A stretch of 5,091 bases of DNA, taken from contig JBEKYH010000387.1 in assembly GCA_049511115.1 (NCBI GenBank), positions 1 to 5,091 of the forward strand. The letters are read 5' to 3'. This stretch comes from JBEKYH01 sp049511115. Lineage in GTDB: Bacteria; Planctomycetota; Phycisphaerae; Tepidisphaerales; Tepidisphaeraceae. Each line of letters opens with the position of its first letter. The first letter of the stretch is position 1. The position numbers were made by a program, and so were the translations under genes. Below the pieces are notes generated by a model. The model made no database searches, had not been told where the DNA came from, and saw only the letters and a list, made by a program, of their open reading frames with translations. Below are positions 1-5,091 of the stretch, piece after piece.

Positions 1-655
1 TGTACGTCGGGTTGGCGCTGGATGGCTCGCGCAATGACTCGTTGGAGATCGGCCCGACCGCGCCGCTCGCCGCATTGGTGTTGTAGCCGATCTCATCGTT
101 GATCAGATCGTAGAATCCGTCGATCGATCCTTCAGCATGCCACTGCACCACCAGGGCCGAGTTGTTCTGGTTGATATTCGCTCCCGTGTCCTGGCCAGAT
201 GGATCGCCGCCGGGCGGGAACGTGTTGCCCGTGTAGGGGTCCGTCCAGGTATCGGCGCTGGCGATGTTCGAACTGGCCAGTTGAACATTGGTATTGGGAT
301 CATTGGGCGCCGTGTAAACCACCGGCGCGCCGTTTAATCCGTCATTCAGCGTGATCGACGTTCCCGGCTCCAGCTCGGTAAACGCGCCCGACAGATTGAA
401 ATTCTTCAATGCGGTCTGCCCGCTGAACGAGATGACCACCGGCGGATTGTTGACATTGTTGGAACTGGAATAGGCCGCGCCATTCACGGTCCCCTGAAGC
501 ACCGGACCGGCCTGGTTCACATCGTAGTAACTGACGCCGTTGATCACTTCCGTTCCCGCCTTGGCGGATGACGGGCGGTGAATGAATGAAATTCCTGCGA
601 CGGCGGCGGCCGAGGCCCACAAAAGGGCCGCGGTGGACTTTCTGGACGGCTGCAT
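1..655 (-). CDS. Secreted protein of unknown function, C-terminus beyond the left edge
   Basis: This frame is open from an ATG at 655 to the window edge, giving 218 complete codons with no stop, so only the N-terminal part is present. The start is fixed by a strong GGAGGAGGAG ribosome site nine bases upstream. Residues 1-33 look like a Sec signal peptide: basic Arg5-Lys6, a hydrophobic Ala/Leu/Val core at about 9-25, and an Ala-Lys-Ala cleavage site before Gly34. The mature part is rich in Asn, Gly, Ser, Thr and Pro, has no cysteine and no membrane segment, and looks like an extracellular beta-rich protein. A recognisable stretch is VVQWHAEGSIDGFYDLINDE at about residues 169-188. I do not recognise a family. 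It lies downstream of the pseudopilin gene on the same strand, 152 bases away with no clear terminator between them, so co-transcription is plausible. A C-terminal anchor such as PEP-CTERM or dockerin may lie outside the window. Being a coding gene: confident. Function: unknown. Confidence 0.85.
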   Translation of the reverse strand, partial: MQPSRKSTAALLWASAAAVAGISFIHRPSSAKAGTEVINGVSYYDVNQAGPVLQGTVNGAAYSSSNNVNNPPVVISFSGQTALKNFNLSGAFTELEPGTSITLNDGLNGAPVVYTAPNDPNTNVQLASSNIASADTWTDPYTGNTFPPGGDPSGQDTGANINQNNSALVVQWHAEGSIDGFYDLINDEIGYNTNAASGAVGPISNESLREPSSANPTY

Positions 656-664
656 GACGAGTCT

Positions 665-674
665 CTCCTCCTCC
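665..674 (-). promoter_or_regulatory. Strong Shine-Dalgarno site of the secreted-protein gene
   Basis: The minus strand reads GGAGGAGGAG, nine bases before the ATG at 655. It offers two overlapping registers of the GGAGG core. This site decides the start codon of the partial secreted-protein gene. Half of it (670-674) also lies in the right arm of a small hairpin described separately. Confidence 0.75.
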
Positions 675-688
675 CCGAATCTGGGAGG
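670..688 (-). promoter_or_regulatory. Hairpin overlapping the ribosome binding site
   Basis: On the minus strand CCTCCC (688-683) pairs perfectly with GGGAGG (675-670) across a seven-base loop. The right arm contains the upstream half of the Shine-Dalgarno site of the secreted-protein gene. The left arm begins only two bases after the stop codon of the small ORF at 693-691. A ribosome terminating there would cover or melt the left arm, a geometry compatible with translational coupling. The stem is only six pairs and AGGAG at 669-665 stays free, so masking would be partial. The pairing is seen; the regulatory role is inferred. Confidence 0.35.
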
Positions 689-690
689 CT

Positions 691-783
691 CTAAGGTGTT
701 GGATTGAAAAAGAAGGCTTTGTTCTGATGCGAAGCGGGTTGCATCCGCCGACACGCTCGCGCGAGATTTTCAGGTGCGTTCAT
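691..783 (-). CDS. Possible 30-residue small protein or leader peptide
   Basis: A short ORF fills the gap between the pseudopilin gene and the secreted-protein gene. An AAGGAG ribosome site (797-792) lies eight bases before the ATG at 783. An in-frame ATG at 789 is only two bases from that site and is less likely to be used. The 30-residue product begins MNAPENLARACRRMQ and ends in KAFFFNPTP. It has a basic centre, no signal peptide and no membrane segment, and matches no family I know. Its ribosome site starts ten bases after the pseudopilin stop codon, and its own stop comes immediately before the hairpin that overlaps the next gene's ribosome site. It could be a real small protein, a coupling leader peptide, or chance. 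Support is the ribosome site and the position only, so confidence is low. Confidence 0.35.
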   Translation of the reverse strand: MNAPENLARACRRMQPASHQNKAFFFNPTP

Positions 784-807
784 TGCCATGACTCCTTGTT
801 TGCCGGG

Positions 808-1869
808 TTATTTGTCTAATGTATAAAAGTCCGGTCCCCACTGATTCCTGGGATAGACGGTTTCCGTCACGTGCTTGGTTTCAACATGGCCGTCGACGTA
901 CAGGAAATTGGATTTCCGCAAATCCCAATCGCTTCCCGATGCGCCGCCGACGCTTCCCATCTTCTTGCTGCCGTGATTGCGGCCGACCCAGTCCAGCTCG
1001 CACAGCGTGTTGGGCCCGCTCGGATTGTCCTCGGGATCATGCGTGAGGTTTCCCACCGAAGCCCAGATGAAGTTCTTGGTATACAGAAGTTGGTAGGCGT
1101 ACTGGGCTCCGCCCGTGACCGAAAACGGGCTGATCCCGTTGATCGGCCGGCGGCTGCCGCTGACATACGGCGTCGACGCGCTTGAAGCCGGGCCGCTGGT
1201 GAGGGGATTGGCTTCGATGACCGCCTGCGTTCCCCAGATTTCCGTCGCCATGATCGTGTTGACCGAATCCTGCACGCGCGAGGCCTGCACGAATTTGTAC
1301 ATCCGCACGTTCTGACGGTTATCAAACGGAATCTCGAAGATTCCGCGCGGGCACAGCGCCTCATTCACCGAATACGCGCACCGCGGCGCCTGCCAGTCCA
1401 CGCAGAGCGAGCCGTCCGGATTGGTCGTCTCATTCGCCAGGCCGGCGTCGTTGTTGCCCGGGTACGTGTTCGCCGGAGGCAAACCGCCGTTGAGCAACGC
1501 CGGGCAGGTGAACATGTCCCATCCCTGCCGCGAATAGTAGATCGAATCCGTTCCGAACAAGTTTTTCTCCGAATAGAGAAAAGCCGACCAGTGCACGTAG
1601 CCGCTGGACGGTTCCGTCGGAAGCTGGCGCCCCTGCGAATCCCAACTCAGTCCCTTGTAGTAATTGGACGGCGGGAAGACCCCTCGATAGTCGTCGATGT
1701 ACTCGGTTATTCCCTGGCCAATACTGCGCAGATTGGAGGTGCAGACGATCGTCTGTGACTGCTGCCGCGCCCGGCTGAGCGCCGGCAGCAATATGCCGAT
1801 CAACACGCCGATGATCCCGATGACCACCAGCAACTCCACCAACGTAAATGCCTTCCTTGCGAACCCCAT
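808..1869 (-). CDS. Pseudopilin-like protein with type IV prepilin N-terminus and H-Xn-DG C-terminal motif
   Basis: This encodes 353 residues from the ATG at 1869. A GTG six bases further upstream (1875) is in frame but only three bases from the GGGAG ribosome site, while the ATG is nine bases away, so the ATG is preferred. The N-terminus is a class III signal: the short basic leader MGFARKA is followed by FTLVELL, with the conserved Glu12 at mature position +5 and a hydrophobic helix over residues 8-29. A prepilin peptidase would cut and methylate at Ala7-Phe8. The -1 residue is Ala rather than the usual Gly. Next comes CTSNLRSIG, the 'C-x-SNLR' sequence typical of the planctomycete and lentisphaeral prepilin family. 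The C-terminus has NFLYVDGHVE (DG at 326-327), the signature of the processing-associated H-X9-DG domain, but the nearest upstream His (299) is 26 residues away. These proteins are numerous in PVC genomes and often sit beside carbohydrate-active genes; their exact role in secretion or surface assembly is unproven. It is the first gene of the leftward unit and diverges from the lyase gene. Confidence 0.93.
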   Translation of the reverse strand: MGFARKAFTLVELLVVIGIIGVLIGILLPALSRARQQSQTIVCTSNLRSIGQGITEYIDDYRGVFPPSNYYKGLSWDSQGRQLPTEPSSGYVHWSAFLYSEKNLFGTDSIYYSRQGWDMFTCPALLNGGLPPANTYPGNNDAGLANETTNPDGSLCVDWQAPRCAYSVNEALCPRGIFEIPFDNRQNVRMYKFVQASRVQDSVNTIMATEIWGTQAVIEANPLTSGPASSASTPYVSGSRRPINGISPFSVTGGAQYAYQLLYTKNFIWASVGNLTHDPEDNPSGPNTLCELDWVGRNHGSKKMGSVGGASGSDWDLRKSNFLYVDGHVETKHVTETVYPRNQWGPDFYTLDK

Positions 1870-1878
1870 GACCACACG

Positions 1879-1884
1879 CTCCCT
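1879..1884 (-). promoter_or_regulatory. Ribosome binding site of the pseudopilin gene
   Basis: The minus strand reads AGGGAG, nine bases before the ATG at 1869 and only three before the upstream in-frame GTG. This spacing selects the ATG. The site touches the outer base of the 16-bp palindrome at 1884-1899, so a protein bound there or an RNA fold formed there could affect translation as well as transcription. Confidence 0.65.
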
Positions 1885-1899
1885 TTAATACCTATTAAA
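1884..1899. promoter_or_regulatory. Perfect 16-bp palindrome, putative operator O1
   Basis: TTTAATA-CC-TATTAAA is two perfect 7-bp arms around a 2-bp centre. It lies just upstream of the pseudopilin ribosome site and downstream of the predicted transcription start. Size and symmetry fit a dimeric helix-turn-helix regulator such as a LacI- or GntR-type repressor. The family is inferred, since no regulator gene is in the window. Two related sites lie 24 and 80 bp away, centre to centre. Confidence 0.55.
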
Positions 1900-1918
1900 C
1901 ACATAGACTTAATAGGTA
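1889..1918 (-). repeat. 10-bp inverted repeat in the pseudopilin leader
   Basis: TACCTATTAA (1889-1898) and TTAATAGGTA (1909-1918) are perfect reverse complements separated by ten bases. The repeat arises because operator-like copies O1 and O2 share the core TTAATAGGTA. If transcription starts near 1915-1917, most of this stem would form at the 5' end of the mRNA, ending five bases before the ribosome site. It may act as DNA (paired repressor sites), as RNA (leader hairpin), or both. Confidence 0.5.
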
Positions 1919-1922
1919 ATAG
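1909..1922. promoter_or_regulatory. Putative operator O2, degenerate copy
   Basis: TTAATAGGTAATAG matches 12 of 14 positions of the O1 core as read on the minus strand (TTAATAGGTATTAA). The left half is intact and the right half is degraded. It overlaps the predicted transcription start and touches the -10 region of the pseudopilin promoter, where a bound repressor would block RNA polymerase. Confidence 0.45.
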
Positions 1923-1950
1923 TATTATCGAAGTGCCACCCAATTGTCAA
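1922..1950 (-). promoter_or_regulatory. Sigma70-like promoter of the pseudopilin gene
   Basis: On the minus strand a consensus TTGACA -35 box sits at 1950-1945. Two overlapping -10 candidates follow: GATAAT at 1929-1924, a five-of-six match with a short 15-bp spacer, and TAATAC at 1927-1922, a weaker match with the ideal 17-bp spacer. Transcription would start near 1915-1917, giving a leader of about 45 bases before the ATG at 1869. The surroundings are AT-rich, unlike the flanking genes. The boxes are seen; activity is inferred. Confidence 0.5.
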
Positions 1951-1964
1951 CTACTCAGCTATTA

Positions 1965-1978
1965 TTAATAGGAAATTG
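1965..1978. promoter_or_regulatory. Putative operator O3, most degenerate copy
   Basis: TTAATAGGAAATTG keeps the exact TTAATAGG half-site of O1 and O2 (10 of 14 matches to O1). It lies 15 bp upstream of the -35 box of the pseudopilin promoter. It could be an auxiliary site for cooperative binding or looping, or a chance AT-rich match; the weak right half keeps confidence low. Confidence 0.3.
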
Positions 1979-2215
1979 GATCAAGAAACGTTGATTGTGG
2001 CTTTTCGGGGTCGATTCTCAACCAGCGCTGGGTGCAAAAAAAACTCGTGCCAACGCTTCGTCGTGGCGCTAACCCCCGTACAATTTGCCCCTCCGCCTCA
2101 GATAAACCCCCATCCCCATAGCCTTCGCACTCGATTGCGCGGTATGATGTCCTTCGACGCCATACCATTTCGCGCGACTTCTGCCACAGGCCGTTAAGGC
2201 GTCGAATGGTCATTT
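1979..2215. other. Lyase-side half of the divergent intergenic region
   Basis: I see no convincing gene here. Visible structure includes a perfect palindrome CCAGCGCTGG (2022-2031), followed four bases later by a run of eight A (2036-2043). A TACAAT hexamer at 2079-2084 could be a -10 box for the rightward lyase gene but has no good -35 partner, and TATGAT at 2143-2148 is a second weak candidate. The lyase promoter is therefore not assigned, and an alternative sigma factor or activator-dependent start is possible. The last ~60 bases contain an inverted repeat listed separately. Confidence 0.5.
2153..2210 (+). repeat. Inverted repeats with competing pairing in the lyase leader
   Basis: TTCGACGCC (2153-2161) is the perfect reverse complement of GGCGTCGAA (2198-2206), nine pairs around a 36-base loop. 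The overlapping CGAATGGT (2203-2210) can instead pair with ACCATTTCG (2164-2172) with one bulged T. The two pairings are mutually exclusive and finish six to ten bases before the GGAGG ribosome site at 2216. This could be a regulator site in DNA or a leader RNA that changes the accessibility of the start. Pairings are seen; function is inferred. Confidence 0.35.
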
Positions 2216-2220
2216 GGAGG
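2216..2220 (+). promoter_or_regulatory. Ribosome binding site of the lyase gene
   Basis: GGAGG lies five bases before the ATG at 2226. A second ATG at 2221 directly abuts this motif but meets an in-frame TAG after 18 codons, so it is not the start. The site therefore fixes the lyase start at 2226. Confidence 0.75.
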
Positions 2221-2225
2221 ATGAG

Positions 2226-5091
2226 ATGGCCCGTTTCAAATCCGGCAGAGCCGTCGCCACGCAGAGAATTCTCCTAGCCGCCGCGGCCGTTGGCGCATTT
2301 GCTGCCGCGACCGCGCACGCCCCGGCCCAGGTTACCCTCTCCCAAAACGGCAGCAACTGGACCATTGCCAACGGCCTTTTGACGGCCAACTTCAGCACCA
2401 CCGGCGAGGAGATCAACTCCATCGAATTCGACGGCGGCGGCAACCTCCTCAACCCCGGCGGCGGCACCGGCGGCAGCCTCGACCAGGAATTCGCCGGCAC
2501 CCCGTTCGGCGCAGGCCCGCAAACGCCCAGTTACCAGATCGGCCCCAATAACAGTTACGTCGATGTCTGGACCACCGTCGCATCGGAGGGAACAGCGGAG
2601 AACTCCAGCGGCGCCTACATCAACCCGATCACCTACGCGTTTCACTATGTTGTATTTGCCAACGATCCAACCATCTTCTGTTACGAAACGGTCAGCCATG
2701 CCTCGACCGACCCGGCCACCAGCATCGGCCAGGGGCAATTCCTCTTCCGTTCCAATCCGTCCCTGTTCCCCAATCTGTACCAAATCAACTCCGGCCCGAA
2801 CCAGGCCGGCTATGCCCAGACGACCATCGGCATCCCCAGCACCAACCCGAATTTCTCCAGCGTTACCGCCCAAGCGGGCCGCACCGTGCAGAACGTTACT
2901 TACGACCTGACCGGCAGCGGCATCCCAGGCGACAACGGCACCAATTTTTTCACCAAGTACGACTACTCCATCTATCCTCAGCTTTACCAGGCCGAGACGA
3001 TGTATGGCAGCCAATACGCGGTCTCGGAGGTGATCCCCAGCACCGAGACCATGACCGGCGGCCCGACCAAACAGGAACTCGCCTACACCGACCCGGGCAT
3101 CCTGAACATGGAGTTCCTCTCCGATCACTACGGCATCGACGGCCCCGGCACGGGAACCTACCCCGGCTATGCCTACTATCCTCCGCAGGGTGTGAACTCG
3201 ACTGACATCTTCGGCCCCTTCGCATTTCGCATCGGCTCCTCCACCTCGCTGACCGCCGCACAGATTAACCAGGATGCCATCAACGCCATCCCAACCGACG
3301 TCACCGAGTTCAACGAGGATTCCGAGCTTATTTCCAGCGGCTATGTGCCCGCCGTCCAGCGCGGCAGCGTGCAGATCAGCGCCACCAGTTCCGCCGGCTG
3401 GAGCAGCAATATCGACAACAACACCATCGTCCTCTCCGAGCCTGGCGTGAACATGCAGGAGTCCACGCAAGGCGATCAATATTGGGCGCAAATCGCTCAA
3501 AACGGCACCGCGTCTATCAGCGACGTGGCCCCCGGCACGTATCGCCTTACTCTTTACGAACTGGGCCAATGGGGCGAGACCCGCTACGACGGCGTGCAGG
3601 TGAAAAGCGGCCAGATCAGCATCCCGCAGAATCTGAAATTCACGCCCGAAAACTTCGGCACCGCCCCGCCCATCTGGACGATCGGGACTCCCAATCGCTC
3701 CTCCAATGAATTCATGAACGGCCACACCGCGACGGGGCAGGACCTTCGCCAATATTACGGTGCCTACAACTTCTGGGCCGAGGAGCAGGCCCTGGGAACG
3801 CCCGGCTATGTCTCCTACTACGCCACCGCCGTCGGCGCGACTCCCGCCACTAATAACCCCAACGACTGGATCGCCAACCAGTGGCAGACATTCAATCCAG
3901 GAATCTACGACGCCGCTGACGGAACCACCGATGGATACTCCAAGGGTTTGGGTGTCGGCGGTGGCGCACCGGCGTATGTCATAAGCGGCGGCGGGGCGGC
4001 CAGCTATCATGGCTCGCCCTGGCAGGTCAATTTCACCTGCACGCAGGCCCAGATAAACCAGGGACAATACGTCGTGCTGTCGGTGGGACTAGTGGCGCAG
4101 GATGCCAGTCTGGTTGTAGCGCTCAACGGACATTCCGAAACCTGGAGCTACAACAATTTCAGTCCCAACGACCCCATGATTCGCAGCGGCGACGCCGGTT
4201 TCTACCAGTGGGCGGCGTTTCAATTCCCCACCAGTGATCTGAACTCAGCCGGAGCTCTCGATCAATTCACTTTCGGCGTGAGCTCGCATACCGACGGCGT
4301 CATGTACGACGCCCTGAGGATGGAGATCACCAATACTTCCGCTTCCCCGACCACGACCGGCTGGTACGATTACAACTACATCACGAGTTCTACACTGGGC
4401 CAGAACGACGCCGTCTCACATGCCGCGAGTAACTCATTCGCCCCCCAGCCTGCCGCCCTCACCTGGAACAACGCCGGCGGCGCCGGCGACGGCGTCACCT
4501 GGGACACCGCCGCCCAGAACTGGAACAACGGAATCACCGAAGCGCTTTACGCCGACGGCAGCGGCGTCTCCTTCACGGACATCAACAACGGCAACTACAA
4601 CATCACCCTCAACAGCACGGTCTCGCCCGGCCCGATCCTGGTGAACAATTCCCTCGGCAATTACACCATCAGCGGCTCCGGTGGAATCGCCGGAACCAGC
4701 AGCCTCACCAAAGTCGGCTCCGACACACTGACGCTCTCAACGGTCAACACCTACACCGGCGGCACATTCGTCAACGGCGGCGCGCTCGTCGCCGGAACTA
4801 ACGGCGCCGTGCCCAATGGAAACGTCTCGGTCACCTCCGTCGGCAAACTGGTCCTTGCCCCAGGCACGGGAGCGGCGACAGTGCCGTCGATCAGCGTTGC
4901 CACCGGCGGATTCGTGGATATCACGAACAATTCTCTCATCATCAATTACGGCGTAGGCGGCATCGACCCCGCCGCGACCATCCGCGGCTATCTCACGACG
5001 GGTTACAACAACGACACCTGGACCGGCACCGGCATCATGAGCAGCACCGCCGCGTCCAACCCCGGCTTGTACGCGGTTGGCTACGCCGACG
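2226..5091 (+). CDS. Secreted family 4 polysaccharide lyase (rhamnogalacturonan endolyase) with PATR region and start of a dockerin-type tail, C-terminus beyond the right edge
   Basis: This frame is open for 955 codons to the window edge. Residues 1-34 form a Sec signal peptide with an Ala-Pro-Ala cleavage site before Gln35. About residues 36-350 match the catalytic beta-sandwich of PL4 enzymes, which cut the rhamnose-galacturonate backbone of pectin rhamnogalacturonan I by beta-elimination. FTKY (Lys244) and SDHYG (His301), 57 apart, align with the essential Lys150 and His210 of the fungal enzyme, from memory of the family. Arg175 lies where substrate-binding arginines are expected. Residues 379-465 are the FnIII-like domain (RGSVQ; GTYRLTLYELGQWGE). 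Residues 483-702 are the CBM-like domain, opening with IWTIGTPNR and closing with GVMYDALRMEI. From about 745 the sequence changes to an Asn/Gly-rich beta-helix type, with a PATR motif at 827-854 (LTKVGSDTLTLS...TYTGGTFVNGGAL). Residues 919-955 carry GYNN...WTGTGI.SSTAA...GYAD, which in planctomycete proteins usually precedes a dockerin-like or anchor tail. Start: GGAGG five bases before the ATG. The family is confident; activity on rhamnogalacturonan is inferred. Confidence 0.93.
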   Translation, partial: MARFKSGRAVATQRILLAAAAVGAFAAATAHAPAQVTLSQNGSNWTIANGLLTANFSTTGEEINSIEFDGGGNLLNPGGGTGGSLDQEFAGTPFGAGPQTPSYQIGPNNSYVDVWTTVASEGTAENSSGAYINPITYAFHYVVFANDPTIFCYETVSHASTDPATSIGQGQFLFRSNPSLFPNLYQINSGPNQAGYAQTTIGIPSTNPNFSSVTAQAGRTVQNVTYDLTGSGIPGDNGTNFFTKYDYSIYPQLYQAETMYGSQYAVSEVIPSTETMTGGPTKQELAYTDPGILNMEFLSDHYGIDGPGTGTYPGYAYYPPQGVNSTDIFGPFAFRIGSSTSLTAAQINQDAINAIPTDVTEFNEDSELISSGYVPAVQRGSVQISATSSAGWSSNIDNNTIVLSEPGVNMQESTQGDQYWAQIAQNGTASISDVAPGTYRLTLYELGQWGETRYDGVQVKSGQISIPQNLKFTPENFGTAPPIWTIGTPNRSSNEFMNGHTATGQDLRQYYGAYNFWAEEQALGTPGYVSYYATAVGATPATNNPNDWIANQWQTFNPGIYDAADGTTDGYSKGLGVGGGAPAYVISGGGAASYHGSPWQVNFTCTQAQINQGQYVVLSVGLVAQDASLVVALNGHSETWSYNNFSPNDPMIRSGDAGFYQWAAFQFPTSDLNSAGALDQFTFGVSSHTDGVMYDALRMEITNTSASPTTTGWYDYNYITSSTLGQNDAVSHAASNSFAPQPAALTWNNAGGAGDGVTWDTAAQNWNNGITEALYADGSGVSFTDINNGNYNITLNSTVSPGPILVNNSLGNYTISGSGGIAGTSSLTKVGSDTLTLSTVNTYTGGTFVNGGALVAGTNGAVPNGNVSVTSVGKLVLAPGTGAATVPSISVATGGFVDITNNSLIINYGVGGIDPAATIRGYLTTGYNNDTWTGTGIMSSTAASNPGLYAVGYAD

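Noticed and set aside
342..620. A 92-codon minus-strand frame inside the partial secreted-protein gene
   Set aside because: It is an out-of-frame shadow. The frame starting at 655 has the signal peptide and a strong ribosome site.
730..776. CTCGCGCGAG palindrome followed by TTTT as a terminator between the two leftward genes
   Set aside because: The palindrome leaves almost no loop, the T run is only four bases, and on the minus strand (the direction of transcription) the T run would not follow the stem.
867..1364. A 165-codon Arg/Ser-rich minus-strand frame inside the pseudopilin gene
   Set aside because: It is a shifted-frame shadow of the prepilin-like protein, whose own frame has the N-terminal and DG motifs.
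2022..2066. Rho-independent terminator built from the palindrome or GCCA/TGGC stem and the A8/T8 run
   Set aside because: In the minus direction, where the T run would follow a stem, the stem is short and bulged and no minus-strand gene lies upstream to be terminated. In the plus direction the run is A, not T.
1976..2197. A 73-codon plus-strand frame starting with TTG in the divergent region
   Set aside because: The start is weak, composition is not coding-like, there is no recognisable domain, and it overlaps the candidate regulatory sites.
1965..2213. An 82-codon minus-strand frame in the divergent region
   Set aside because: It lacks a good ribosome site and recognisable protein features, and it runs across the promoter area; it looks like a chance frame.
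2274..4067. A 597-codon open frame on the minus strand, antisense to the lyase gene
   Set aside because: Its product is low-complexity Gly/Ala/Val/Arg sequence with no family features. The opposite frame has a signal peptide, a ribosome site and clear PL4 domains. Long antisense frames are common opposite GC-rich genes with C or G in third positions.
1..5091. CRISPR arrays, tRNA or rRNA genes, insertion sequences
   Set aside because: I found no regularly spaced direct repeats, no cloverleaf or rRNA-like sequence, and no transposase or terminal inverted repeats on either strand.

Overview
The window looks like a polysaccharide-degradation locus from a PVC-group bacterium, most likely a planctomycete close to the Phycisphaerae. 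The evidence is: a single-cleavage prepilin-like protein ending in an H-Xn-DG motif; large secreted proteins rich in Asn, Gly, Ser and Thr; an autotransporter-associated beta-strand (PATR) segment; and a C-terminal Gly-Tyr-Asn-Asn...Gly-Tyr-Ala-Asp tract of the kind that precedes dockerin-like tails in these phyla. Species cannot be named from the sequence. Codons are GC-rich, with C or G in most third positions. Only the divergent promoter region is AT-rich.

Layout: two minus-strand genes face one plus-strand gene across a control region of about 356 bases. Reading leftward from that region are a pseudopilin-like gene (1869-808), a possible 30-codon small ORF (783-691), and a secreted protein of unknown function that runs off the left edge (655-1). 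Reading rightward from 2226 is a very large secreted protein, open to the right edge with at least 955 codons. Its first ~700 residues have the three-domain plan of family 4 polysaccharide lyases (rhamnogalacturonan endolyase): a catalytic beta-sandwich, an FnIII-like domain and a CBM-like domain. A PATR region follows, then the start of what is probably a dockerin-type tail. The plus-strand gene has no stop codon inside the window.

The control region holds a 16-bp perfect palindrome and two further degenerate copies placed around a sigma70-like promoter for the pseudopilin gene. This suggests control by a dimeric repressor, plausibly LacI- or GntR-like. The lyase leader contains a 9-bp inverted repeat and a competing pairing just upstream of its ribosome binding site.

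Working model (inference): a carbohydrate-sensing regulator controls the divergent unit. The lyase cuts the rhamnogalacturonan I backbone of pectin outside the cytoplasm, and the pseudopilin and the second secreted protein belong to the same surface or export programme.
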